A stretch of 64,000 bases of DNA from Hydrogenophaga sp. Its GTDB lineage: Bacteria; Pseudomonadota; Gammaproteobacteria; Burkholderiales; Burkholderiaceae_C. This document shows, one piece after another, positions 1 through 7,281 of the stretch; the stretch's first letter is position 1, and the number at the start of each line of letters is the position of its first letter. Below the pieces are notes generated by a model. The model was given only the letters and a program-made list of their open reading frames with translations, was not told the origin of the DNA and searched no databases. The stretch is from the NCBI GenBank assembly GCA_030653975.1, contig JAURYH010000057.1, positions 1 through 64,000 on the forward strand. The letters are read 5' to 3'. A program made the position numbers and the translations under genes.

Positions 1-1
1 C

Positions 2-205
2 GCCACCATTCCCGCCCACTACATCAAGGATGTGGAAGCCACCAGCGCCGGCAAGACCGTGCTGAAGGCCATGTTCAGCGGCTCGGTGTCGCAGAACCCG
101 TTCCTGTCCTTCAAGTTCAAGGGCGGCGCCAAGGGCGACAAAGTGGTGGTGAAGTGGACCGACAGCAAAGGTGATTCCCGCACCGACGAAGCCGCCATCG
201 CCTGA
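2..205 (+). CDS. soxZ: SoxZ, C-terminal part (cut by window edge)
   Basis: The open frame that enters from the left edge and stops at TGA 203-205 gives 67 residues. These contain the beta-rich segment PFLSFKFKGGAKGD followed by VVVKWTD, typical of the SoxZ C-terminus. SoxZ is the partner of SoxY in the periplasmic carrier on which thiosulfate sulfur is bound during Sox oxidation. The identification rests on this partial match and on soxA and soxX following directly in the same direction. The start codon lies outside the window. Confidence 0.85.
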   Translation, partial: ATIPAHYIKDVEATSAGKTVLKAMFSGSVSQNPFLSFKFKGGAKGDKVVVKWTDSKGDSRTDEAAIA

Positions 206-254
206 TCGGGCGCTACCGCCTGACCCGATTTTTCACCCAGAAGGAGACCCCTAG

Positions 255-1052
255 ATGAAGAAGACCCTGGTGGCACTGTGCGTGGCCGTGGTGGCCCACG
301 CCGCCCATGCCCAAGACTCGGATGCCGAGATCGCCAAATACCGCGCCGCGCTGCAAGACGGCAACCCGGCCGAGCTGTGGGAGATGAAGGGCGAAGAGCT
401 CTGGAAAACCAAGCGCGGCAGCAAGAACGTGTCGCTGGAAACCTGCGATCTCGGCAAAGGACCAGGCAAACTCGAAGGCGCCTACGCCGAACTGCCGCGC
501 TACTTTGCCGATGTGGGCAAGGTCATGGACCTGGAGGCCCGCCTGATCCACTGCATGCAGACCATCCAGGGCTGGGAAACCAAGCAGTACTTCAACAAGG
601 GCGCCTTCAAAGGCAGCGGCCCGGGTTCTGACATGGCCGCCATTGCGACCTTCATTTCCGCCAAATCCAACGGCATGGCGTTCAAGATCGACACCAGCCA
701 CCCTGCCGTGAAAGCCGCCGCCAAGACGGGTGAAGAGCTGTTCTGGCGCCGCAGCGGCCCGTTCGATTTCTCCTGCGCCACCTGCCACGCCGAAACCGGC
801 AAGCGCATCCGCCTGCAAGGTCTGCCCAACCTCCTCGAGAAGGAAGGCGCTGCTTCGGGCGTGTCCACCTGGCCGGCCTACCGGGTGTCGCAAGGCCAGG
901 TGCGCACCCTGCAGCACCGCATGTGGGACTGCTACTGGCAGATGCGCCACCCCGACGTGCAGTACACATCGGAAGCCGTCACGGCGCTGCTGACCTACAT
1001 GAACGTGGTCGGCAACGGCAACGAGATCAAGTCCCCCTACATCAAGCGCTGA
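255..1052 (+). CDS. soxA: SoxA, c-type cytochrome subunit of the SoxAX complex
   Basis: This is a 265-residue protein with an N-terminal signal peptide ending near AHAQ. It has one c-heme site, CATCH, at residues 174-178, and a Cys in WDCYWQ (226) at the place of the SoxA active-site heme ligand. The N-terminal Cys residues do not form a CxxCH motif, so this looks like the mono-heme SoxA class. In that family SoxAX joins thiosulfate oxidatively to the SoxYZ carrier in the periplasm. An AAGGAG Shine-Dalgarno sequence precedes the ATG. soxZ lies 49 bp upstream and soxX 19 bp downstream, so all three are probably co-transcribed. Confidence 0.93.
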   Translation: MKKTLVALCVAVVAHAAHAQDSDAEIAKYRAALQDGNPAELWEMKGEELWKTKRGSKNVSLETCDLGKGPGKLEGAYAELPRYFADVGKVMDLEARLIHCMQTIQGWETKQYFNKGAFKGSGPGSDMAAIATFISAKSNGMAFKIDTSHPAVKAAAKTGEELFWRRSGPFDFSCATCHAETGKRIRLQGLPNLLEKEGAASGVSTWPAYRVSQGQVRTLQHRMWDCYWQMRHPDVQYTSEAVTALLTYMNVVGNGNEIKSPYIKR

Positions 1053-1071
1053 AGCACAGGAGAAGACCAAC

Positions 1072-1704
1072 ATGAAGACGAGCAACAAGATTCTCCTGAG
1101 CGTGGGTGCGGTGGCTGTGCTGGCCGCCTGCGGCGGCATGGGCAGCAAGGGCGGCAACGCTGGTTTCCCTTCCGCCGATCAAGCCATTGCCAGCTCCTGG
1201 GAGAACATCCCGGCGGGTTGGGAAAAGCGCCTCGTGCAGGACGACACGCAGAAGATCTGCAGTGCCGCCAAAGACAAGCCCAGCAAGGCCGATGCCGAAC
1301 GGGTGGAAAAGATGAACCTGGCCATGAAGGTGGTGTACCCCGCCAGTGGCAAGCTGGTGGGTGACTGGAAAAAAGGCGAAGCCATTGCCCAGAGCGGTTA
1401 CGGCATGCGTGTGGGTGACAACGCACCCAACCGCGCCAATGGAGGCAATTGCTACGCCTGCCACCAGATGACCAAGGCCGAGCTGTCGTTCGGAACCCTT
1501 GGCCCTGGCCTGAACCAGTACGGCAAGCTGCGCGGCAACAGCGAAGCCATCGTCAAGTACACCTACGACAAGATCTACAACTCGCAAGCGTTCTCGGCCT
1601 GTTCCAATATGCCGCGTTTTGGCCACAACGCCATCCTCAACCCCGAGCAGATCGCCGATCTGGTCGGCCTGTTGATGGACCCGGCTTCACCGGTCAACCA
1701 GTAA
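1072..1704 (+). CDS. soxX: SoxX, c-type cytochrome subunit of the SoxAX complex
   Basis: This 210-residue protein starts with a hydrophobic signal ending in LAAC-GG, which looks like a lipobox, so the subunit may be a lipoprotein. A single c-heme motif, CYACH, lies at residues 127-131, and a Met in NMPRFG near the C-terminus is the likely distal heme ligand. SoxX is the small electron-transfer partner of SoxA. It follows soxA by 19 bp with a good Shine-Dalgarno sequence (AGGAGAAG). A strong intrinsic terminator just downstream ends the sox operon. Confidence 0.92.
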   Translation: MKTSNKILLSVGAVAVLAACGGMGSKGGNAGFPSADQAIASSWENIPAGWEKRLVQDDTQKICSAAKDKPSKADAERVEKMNLAMKVVYPASGKLVGDWKKGEAIAQSGYGMRVGDNAPNRANGGNCYACHQMTKAELSFGTLGPGLNQYGKLRGNSEAIVKYTYDKIYNSQAFSACSNMPRFGHNAILNPEQIADLVGLLMDPASPVNQ

Positions 1705-1744
1705 GCAGCGATTCAAGTTTCATCTGGGGTCTTCGGATCCCCTT

Positions 1745-1778
1745 GCCCCGCCCCGGCAACGGTGCGGGGCTTTTTTTT
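1745..1778 (+). terminator. Rho-independent terminator of the sox operon
   Basis: A GC-rich stem GCCCCGC/GCGGGGC (1745-1751 and 1764-1770) is followed directly by eight T residues. It lies 40 bp after the soxX stop and before the convergent response-regulator gene. Confidence 0.9.
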
Positions 1779-1794
1779 GAGTTAGCCGAGCCGC

Positions 1795-3117
1795 TCAAGC
1801 ATTGATCGCCAGGCGCTTCATCTTCTCCCACAGCGTCTTGCGCGAAATGCCCAACACGTCGGCGCTCTTGCCCACGCTGCCTTCGCAGTGGTTCAGCGCT
1901 TTTCGGATGTGCATGCGCTCCGCGTCTTCCACCACCGCCTGTAGCGATGGCAAGGCCGCGTCCGGCGGGGCCTCCGCGGCCGCTTCGGGCGCGCCGCTGC
2001 CGCTGGCGGCCATGGGCTTGTCCAGCACGCCGCCGTCGCTCATGACCACCGCCTGCTCCAGATAGGCACGCAGCTCGCGCGCATTGCCGCGCCAGTTGCG
2101 CCCCATCAGGTCGCGCAGAAAGAGCTCGGACATGGCGATCGGTATGCCCTGCTCCGCCGTGATCTGCTGCAGGATCAGCTCGGTCAGCCAGCGGATGTCT
2201 TCCGGGCGCTCGCGCAGCGGCGGTATGGCGATGCGGATGACGGCCAGGCGGTAGAACAGGTCCTCGCGAAACTTGCCCGCCAGCATGTCGGCGTACAGGT
2301 CGCGATTCGTCGCCGCGATGATGCGGAAGTCGCTGTGCGTGGTGCGCTCGGAGCCGAGCCGGAAGAAACAGCGCTCCTGCAGAACCCGCAGCAGCTTGGC
2401 CTGCATGCTGGCGGGCAGGTCGCCCACCTCGTCGAGGAACAGGGTGCCGCCGTGGGCACGCTCCACAAAACCCTTGTGCGCGCGCTGGGCGCCGGTGAAG
2501 GCGCCCTTCTCGTAGCCGAAAAACTCGGCCTCCATCATGGTCTCGGGCACCGCGGCGCAGTTCACGGGCACGAAGTCGGCGTTTTGGCTGCGCGGGTCCA
2601 GGCCGTGGATCATCTGAGCCACCACCTCCTTGCCCACCCCCGATTCACCCGTCAGCAGCACCGACGTTTTCTGCCGCGCCAGCTTGCGCACCAGGTCCTC
2701 CACCCGGCGCATGGCGGGCGAGATACCGAGCACGGCCTGGGCCGGCGCGCGCGCGCTCGTCACCAGCGCGTCCAGCACCATGGACACCAGTTTCTCGATG
2801 TCGAAGGGTTTGGTCAGGTACTCGCGGGCGCCGGCCTGCAGTGCGCTGACCGCCTCGTTCACGCTGCCATAGCCGGTCAGGAAAAACCAGGGGATCAGGC
2901 GGCTCGACTGGGGCAACTGGGTGAACCACTCGGTCGCCAGACCATCGGGCAGGCGCACGTCGCTGACCACGGCGCCCCAGGGCTGCTCGATGTGGATCCA
3001 GGCGTCCGCCAGGCGGCGGAACCACTTGACCTCGACGCCTTCGAGCTCAAAGCGTTGCACCAGCGACTCCCCCAGAATGAGGTCGTCTTCAATCAGCAGC
3101 AGTTTTTGGGTGGTCAT
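1795..3117 (-). CDS. NtrC-family sigma-54-dependent response regulator
   Basis: This 440-residue protein has three domains. The receiver (1-115) has acidic residues at 11-12, phospho-acceptor D53 in SDVRLPDG and K103. The AAA+ domain has Walker A GESGVGKE at 157-164 and the sigma-54 contact loop GAFTGA at 205-210. A Fis-type HTH ends the protein. It should activate RpoN-dependent promoters when phosphorylated, and one such promoter lies at 5597-5611. Its start overlaps the end of the kinase gene by 29 nt, so the two are probably translationally coupled. The pairing with a kinase and a PhnD-like protein parallels AioR/ArxR of arsenite oxidisers (family knowledge). That arsenite is the signal here is not shown. 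Confidence 0.93.
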   Translation of the reverse strand: MTTQKLLLIEDDLILGESLVQRFELEGVEVKWFRRLADAWIHIEQPWGAVVSDVRLPDGLATEWFTQLPQSSRLIPWFFLTGYGSVNEAVSALQAGAREYLTKPFDIEKLVSMVLDALVTSARAPAQAVLGISPAMRRVEDLVRKLARQKTSVLLTGESGVGKEVVAQMIHGLDPRSQNADFVPVNCAAVPETMMEAEFFGYEKGAFTGAQRAHKGFVERAHGGTLFLDEVGDLPASMQAKLLRVLQERCFFRLGSERTTHSDFRIIAATNRDLYADMLAGKFREDLFYRLAVIRIAIPPLRERPEDIRWLTELILQQITAEQGIPIAMSELFLRDLMGRNWRGNARELRAYLEQAVVMSDGGVLDKPMAASGSGAPEAAAEAPPDAALPSLQAVVEDAERMHIRKALNHCEGSVGKSADVLGISRKTLWEKMKRLAINA

Positions 3118-4558
3118 GGTGGGTCAGTCTGGGGAGCCAGAAGCTCAGGCTGGTGCCAAACGGCGGGGGGATGGTGTCCGGCTCGGTGGCCGCGAAACCG
3201 CCGCCGTAGCGCACGGCGAACTCGTGGCAGATCCACAGCCCGAAGCCGCGCGGGTCGTTGCGGTCTTCGGCCGCCAGGCGTTGTTGCAGGTCGTCGCTGG
3301 ACAGCACCCGCCCGGTGTTGGCCACCACGAATCGCACGGCCTGGGGGTCGGAGCTCAGCACGGCGTGGACCTGTCCGCCCGCGCCCGCCGCCTTGATCGC
3401 ATTGAGCAGCAGGTTGAGCATGACCTGTCGGAACACCGTGGAAGGCACGCACAGGTCGGCCTTGTTCTCCAGCGCCGACGTGACCGAGACGCTGTGCATC
3501 GAGGCCGTGGCGCGCGCCAGGGTGATGACATCGTCCAGGTCCGTCGCGGTCATGCAGCGGTCTTCGACCCGGGCCTGGGGCAACAGGGCCGCGGTCATGG
3601 TGCGGATCTGCTGCAGGCCACGCTCGATCAGGTCCACGGCGCGCAGGCGCGCTTCGGGCGCGTCGCCGTGCAGGCGCAGCGTGCGCGTGGCGGTGAGCAG
3701 ACCGGCCAGCGGGTTGTTGATCTCGTGCGCCACCGCCGCCGTGATGCGGCCCACGGCGGCCAGCCGCTCGGCCGAGAGCGCACGCTGCTCGTTGGCCTGG
3801 CGCTCCGACATCTCGGCCAGCAGGCGCCGCACCGCGCCGGCGATGCGACCGAGTTCCGGGTCCATCACGTTGGGCACCAGGCGTTGCAACACCGGCAGAT
3901 CGACCCGGCCGATCAGCGCGATGCTGCTGGCGATCTGCGCCACCGGCTGCGCCATGCGCCGGCCCGCGAACCAGCCCAGCGGAACCAGCACGATCACGGC
4001 CAGCGCCGCCCCGATCAGTGCCGGCATTGCCAGCGCGGTCCAGTTGGGTGCGAACGCGGCAGCATCCACCTCGGCATACACGAAGCCGATGACTTTTTCG
4101 TCGTCGCTGCGGATCGGCTGGATCAGGGCCAGGCTGCCGTCGCCCGCGTCCAGCGTCTGGGTGGTCGGCACATCCTTGCTGGGTGGCAGGCGGCGGCCGT
4201 TCACCGTCACACCGAGGGCCTGATCACCGGTGGGCAGGCGCTGCGGATCGGAACCGGCGAGGAAACGCCCATCCGCGTCCAGGATGGCGGCCCGGGCATG
4301 GCCCTTGCCGGCGTCCGGCAACAGCGCCGCCGTGTTGCGCAGCAGCGCATAGGCACGCCAGGTGTCTTCGGCCACCAGCAGTGGTCGTCCCTGTGCAACC
4401 AGCAAGGCGGTGACGCGCTCAACGGTGGCGACGATCTCCTGGCGCGCGCTGCGGGCCGAAATCTGGGCCGCCACCGCGCTCACCAGCAGCACCGACAAAG
4501 TGACGGCCAGCGCCAGACCCAGCGGTATCTGGATGCGGTAGGGCAGACGCGGCAGCAT
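3089..4558 (-). CDS. Membrane sensor histidine kinase (S of an XSR module)
   Basis: This is a 489-residue protein. A membrane segment lies at about 9-32, a periplasmic sensor region at 33-170 and a second membrane segment at about 174-198. A HAMP-like linker follows, then the DHp helix with the phosphorylatable His in AVAHEINNPL (H278), then an HATPase domain with an N-box (NLLLNAIKAAG) and a shortened G-box (GFGLWICHE). It should autophosphorylate and pass phosphate to the response regulator encoded next to it. The binding-protein gene lies 3 nt upstream, which suggests that the kinase reads the state of that protein in the periplasm. Confidence 0.92.
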   Translation of the reverse strand: MLPRLPYRIQIPLGLALAVTLSVLLVSAVAAQISARSARQEIVATVERVTALLVAQGRPLLVAEDTWRAYALLRNTAALLPDAGKGHARAAILDADGRFLAGSDPQRLPTGDQALGVTVNGRRLPPSKDVPTTQTLDAGDGSLALIQPIRSDDEKVIGFVYAEVDAAAFAPNWTALAMPALIGAALAVIVLVPLGWFAGRRMAQPVAQIASSIALIGRVDLPVLQRLVPNVMDPELGRIAGAVRRLLAEMSERQANEQRALSAERLAAVGRITAAVAHEINNPLAGLLTATRTLRLHGDAPEARLRAVDLIERGLQQIRTMTAALLPQARVEDRCMTATDLDDVITLARATASMHSVSVTSALENKADLCVPSTVFRQVMLNLLLNAIKAAGAGGQVHAVLSSDPQAVRFVVANTGRVLSSDDLQQRLAAEDRNDPRGFGLWICHEFAVRYGGGFAATEPDTIPPPFGTSLSFWLPRLTHHDHPKTAAD

Positions 4559-4561
4559 GGT

Positions 4562-5419
4562 TCAGGCGCGCACGGCGCCGACGCTGACGGCCAGCGCCTT
4601 GATGGAGTCGAACAGCGCTGGCGCCGCGCTGGAAAATCCGTTCAGGTTCAGCGCGTGCAACAAGGCCTGACCCGCGGCATCGTCGTGCATGGTCATCAGC
4701 GCGCCCCCCAGCGCCGACAGCGCGGCGCTCCCGCCACCGGCGCGCACCACCATGGGCGGGAAGGCGTAGAAGTCGGACTTCCAGATCACCTCGGTGTTCG
4801 CGGCCGGGGCCATTTTTTGCAGTTGCATGGTTTCCCACACATAGCCGTCGATGCAGCCCGCGTGGGCCAGACCAATGGCCACCGCTTCGGCCACATTGCG
4901 GTGGCCGTGGGCAAAGAACGTGCGCCGCAGATCCCGCTGGCTCAGACCCGCCGCGCGCAGCTGCGCCTGGGCCACCAGCCAGCCCGAATTCGACAGCGGA
5001 TCGGAGTACGCCAGCACGCTGTTTTTCAGGTCGCTCCAGCCCTTGATGTCCGGCGCCTGACCCCGGGTGCGGATCAGGTAGGACTGGTAGCGCGGTTCAC
5101 CGCGGTACAGCGGCACCGCCAGCAGTTCCAGCTGGGACTGGTGCCGCACATAGGGGTAGCCGCAGATCCACGCGGCATCCAGCTGGTCGGAGAACAGCAG
5201 ATCCAGAATGGCCTGGTACGACTCCCGGGCCACGAAAATCACCTGCGCGCCCACACGCTCGGACAGGTACTCGCTCCAGCGCGCCAGGAAGGCCGCCTGA
5301 TCGGCCAGGATCACCGCCGTCAACCCGACGCGCAGCTGCGGCTGCGCCGCCATGGCCCCCGCACCCAGCAGCGTCGAGGCCAGCGCGGCCCCGCATCCCA
5401 ACATGTCCCGACGTCTCAT
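4562..5419 (-). CDS. PhnD-like periplasmic ligand-binding protein (X of an XSR module)
   Basis: This 285-residue protein begins with RRRDMLGCGAALAS, a Tat- or Sec-type signal. The mature part resembles the phosphate/phosphonate (PhnD/TtrS-type) binding fold, with LDAAWICGYPYV and a Ser-rich SDPLSNSG ligand loop. No ABC permease or ATPase gene is nearby, so a sensing rather than a transport role is likely. It is the first gene of the trio with the kinase and sigma-54 activator, the arrangement of AioXSR and ArxXSR, where the X protein binds arsenite. The ATG at 5419 was chosen over one 54 nt upstream because it places the twin-Arg signal at the N-terminus. The ligand is unknown. Confidence 0.82.
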   Translation of the reverse strand: MRRRDMLGCGAALASTLLGAGAMAAQPQLRVGLTAVILADQAAFLARWSEYLSERVGAQVIFVARESYQAILDLLFSDQLDAAWICGYPYVRHQSQLELLAVPLYRGEPRYQSYLIRTRGQAPDIKGWSDLKNSVLAYSDPLSNSGWLVAQAQLRAAGLSQRDLRRTFFAHGHRNVAEAVAIGLAHAGCIDGYVWETMQLQKMAPAANTEVIWKSDFYAFPPMVVRAGGGSAALSALGGALMTMHDDAAGQALLHALNLNGFSSAAPALFDSIKALAVSVGAVRA

Positions 5420-5455
5420 CAGTCTTCCAGTTGTCTCGAAACTGGCGTGTAGTAG

Positions 5456-5515
5456 ATAACGATTTCGTAACACTTTGACCGGGGAATAACCCTAGGAATG
5501 TTCCGTTTTCGTAAC
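5456..5515. promoter_or_regulatory. Two palindromic candidate activator (UAS) sites
   Basis: Two related 6-4-6 palindromes share the right half CGTAAC: ATAACG-N4-CGTAAC at 5456-5471 and GTTCCG-N4-CGTAAC at 5500-5515. Their centres are 44 bp apart, about four helical turns. They lie about 90 and 135 bp upstream of the -24 element at 5597. This spacing is usual for enhancer sites of NtrC-type activators, so the response regulator at 1795-3117 is the obvious candidate. Assignment is inferred. Confidence 0.6.
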
Positions 5516-5596
5516 CAACGGGTCCGCGGGGGTGCTTGTGGCGATGGGGGCATCCCACGAATGAAAACACCCCCAAAAAGCGGGTGCTGCGGGCGG

Positions 5597-5611
5597 TGGC
5601 ACGCGAGTTGC
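5597..5611 (+). promoter_or_regulatory. Sigma-54 (-24/-12) promoter of the Mo-oxidoreductase operon
   Basis: TGGCACGCGAGTTGC matches the RpoN consensus TGGCACG-N4-TTGC exactly, with invariant GG and GC correctly spaced. It lies 64 bp before the ATG of the ferredoxin subunit gene. A sigma-54 activator is encoded in the divergent operon. Confidence 0.92.
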
Positions 5612-5674
5612 GCCATGAGGGGTGCCCAACCCGCGTGAAACAAGAACCCCCACACCATCCCAGGAGACACATCG

Positions 5675-6385
5675 ATGAGTGAAGCAACAAGTGCCTCGTC
5701 CCCGGCGACGGGAGGCAAAGCCGCCAGGAAGCGGTACGCCATGGTCGTCGACACCCGCCGCTGCATCGGCTGCATGGCCTGCCAGGTGGCCTGCAAAGCC
5801 GAGTACGACACCCCCTTGGGCGTCAACCGCACCTGGGTGCCCTACAAGGTCACTGGCAAATACCCGAATGTCTCGCGCAAGTTCCTGCCGCGCCTGTGCA
5901 ACCACTGCGAAGACCCGCCGTGCGTGCGCAACTGCCCGGTGGAGGCCACCTTCGTGGTGGAAGACGGCGGCTTCGTGCTGCAGCGCTACGAGCGCTGCAT
6001 CGGCTGCCGCAGCTGCATGGCCGCCTGCCCCTACAACGCGCGCTTCATGCTGCCCTCGCACCGCACCTACACGCCGATCACCAACGTGGTCGACAAGTGC
6101 ACCTTCTGCTTCCACCGCGTGACGCAGAACCTGGTGCCCGCCTGTGTGCAGACCTGCATTGGCCGCTCGCGCGTGTTCGGTGACATCAACGACCCCAACA
6201 GCGAGGTCTCCTACCTGATCGCCAAGAACCCGACCCAGGTGCTGCGCCCGGAACAGGGCACCAAGCCGCACGTGTTCTACATCGGCGCCGACCGCAACCA
6301 GACCGAATTTGGCCGCGAGGGTTATCAAAAGCTGGAGGTGATGGAGCAGGAACGCTCCGCCTTCAAAAAGCACTTCAACCTGTAA
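5675..6385 (+). CDS. Four-cluster 4Fe-4S electron-transfer subunit of a molybdopterin oxidoreductase
   Basis: This 236-residue protein has ferredoxin repeats of the PsrB/DmsB/NrfC class: CIGCMACQVAC, CNHCEDPPCVRNCP, CIGCRSCMAACP, and CTFC followed by CVQTC. These four Cys groups can hold four [4Fe-4S] clusters. It has no export signal of its own, so it should travel through the Tat pore with the catalytic subunit and link it to the NrfD-like membrane subunit. It is the first gene after the sigma-54 promoter and lies 12 bp before the membrane-subunit gene. Confidence 0.93.
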   Translation: MSEATSASSPATGGKAARKRYAMVVDTRRCIGCMACQVACKAEYDTPLGVNRTWVPYKVTGKYPNVSRKFLPRLCNHCEDPPCVRNCPVEATFVVEDGGFVLQRYERCIGCRSCMAACPYNARFMLPSHRTYTPITNVVDKCTFCFHRVTQNLVPACVQTCIGRSRVFGDINDPNSEVSYLIAKNPTQVLRPEQGTKPHVFYIGADRNQTEFGREGYQKLEVMEQERSAFKKHFNL

Positions 6386-6397
6386 GGAGCACACACC

Positions 6398-7261
6398 ATG
6401 GGTGATTACGTCTGGTTCCACGATGTGTCGTGGCATTCGAGCTACGCGGCCTACTTTTTCGTCATCGGCATCCTGGCCGGCCTGTCCTTCCTGTCCTACG
6501 GCTCCTGGCTGACGCCGGCGCTGCGGCCCCTGCGCGAGAAGGCGGCCTACATCTCCATCGTCCTGCTGGCGCTGGGCGGTGCGCTGCTGATCGCCGACCT
6601 GTCGCAACCGCTGCGCTTTCTCAACACGCTCAACCCGTTCTACATGCACTTCACCTCGCCGCTGGCCTGGGGCGCGTTGAACATCACCGCCTTCGGCATC
6701 GCGTCGGTGCTCTACATCCTGGCCCTGAGAAAAGGCGATGAAAAGCGCGGCAAGCTGCTGGCGGCGATCACCGCCCTGCTGGCCCTGGGCCTGCCGATCT
6801 ACACCGGCTTCGACCTCTCGGTGCACCAGTCGCGCCCGGTCTGGAACACGCCTGCGATGCCGGTGCTGTTCGTCGCGCTCGCCATCGCTTCGGGTTCGGC
6901 AGTGGGTTCGCTGCTGGCGGGCTCCAACGCGGCCGCGCAAAAGGTCTTGCGCGACTTCATGCTGTGGTCCACGGCGGCGGTGGGCGTGGTCCTGGTGGCC
7001 ATCCTGGGCACCACCCACTACGGTGGCGTGGCCGACGAACTGACCTTCCAGATCCTCACCAGCGGCAACATGGGCCTGATCTTCGTGGGCCTGGGGCTTC
7101 TGGCCGGCACCGCCGCACCGGTGGCGCTGATGCTGCTGGTGCCGGTGGGGAAAACGTCGCAGGGCGTGCTGATGCTCTCGGCCTTGCTCATCCTGATCGG
7201 GAGCGCCGCGCTGCGCTACGCCATCCTGATGGCGCCCCAACAACTGCAGACCCTGTACTAA
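6398..7261 (+). CDS. NrfD/PsrC-type quinone-interacting membrane subunit
   Basis: This 287-residue polytopic protein has about eight hydrophobic segments, the architecture of NrfD/PsrC membrane anchors. The family exchanges electrons between the quinone pool and the iron-sulfur subunit. The SD sequence AAGGAG precedes the ATG. It sits between the ferredoxin and catalytic genes. Direction of electron flow cannot be read from the sequence, though the neighbouring sox genes and the absence of other respiratory reductases are compatible with either sense. Confidence 0.9.
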   Translation: MGDYVWFHDVSWHSSYAAYFFVIGILAGLSFLSYGSWLTPALRPLREKAAYISIVLLALGGALLIADLSQPLRFLNTLNPFYMHFTSPLAWGALNITAFGIASVLYILALRKGDEKRGKLLAAITALLALGLPIYTGFDLSVHQSRPVWNTPAMPVLFVALAIASGSAVGSLLAGSNAAAQKVLRDFMLWSTAAVGVVLVAILGTTHYGGVADELTFQILTSGNMGLIFVGLGLLAGTAAPVALMLLVPVGKTSQGVLMLSALLILIGSAALRYAILMAPQQLQTLY

Positions 7262-7281
7262 ACGCCAGAGAGGAACCCACC

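Noticed and set aside
2921..5452. 843-residue open frame on the plus strand
   Set aside because: It lies opposite the regulator, kinase and binding-protein genes, which have clear domain motifs. Its composition (Arg, His, Gln, Gly rich) is that of a shadow frame in high-GC DNA.
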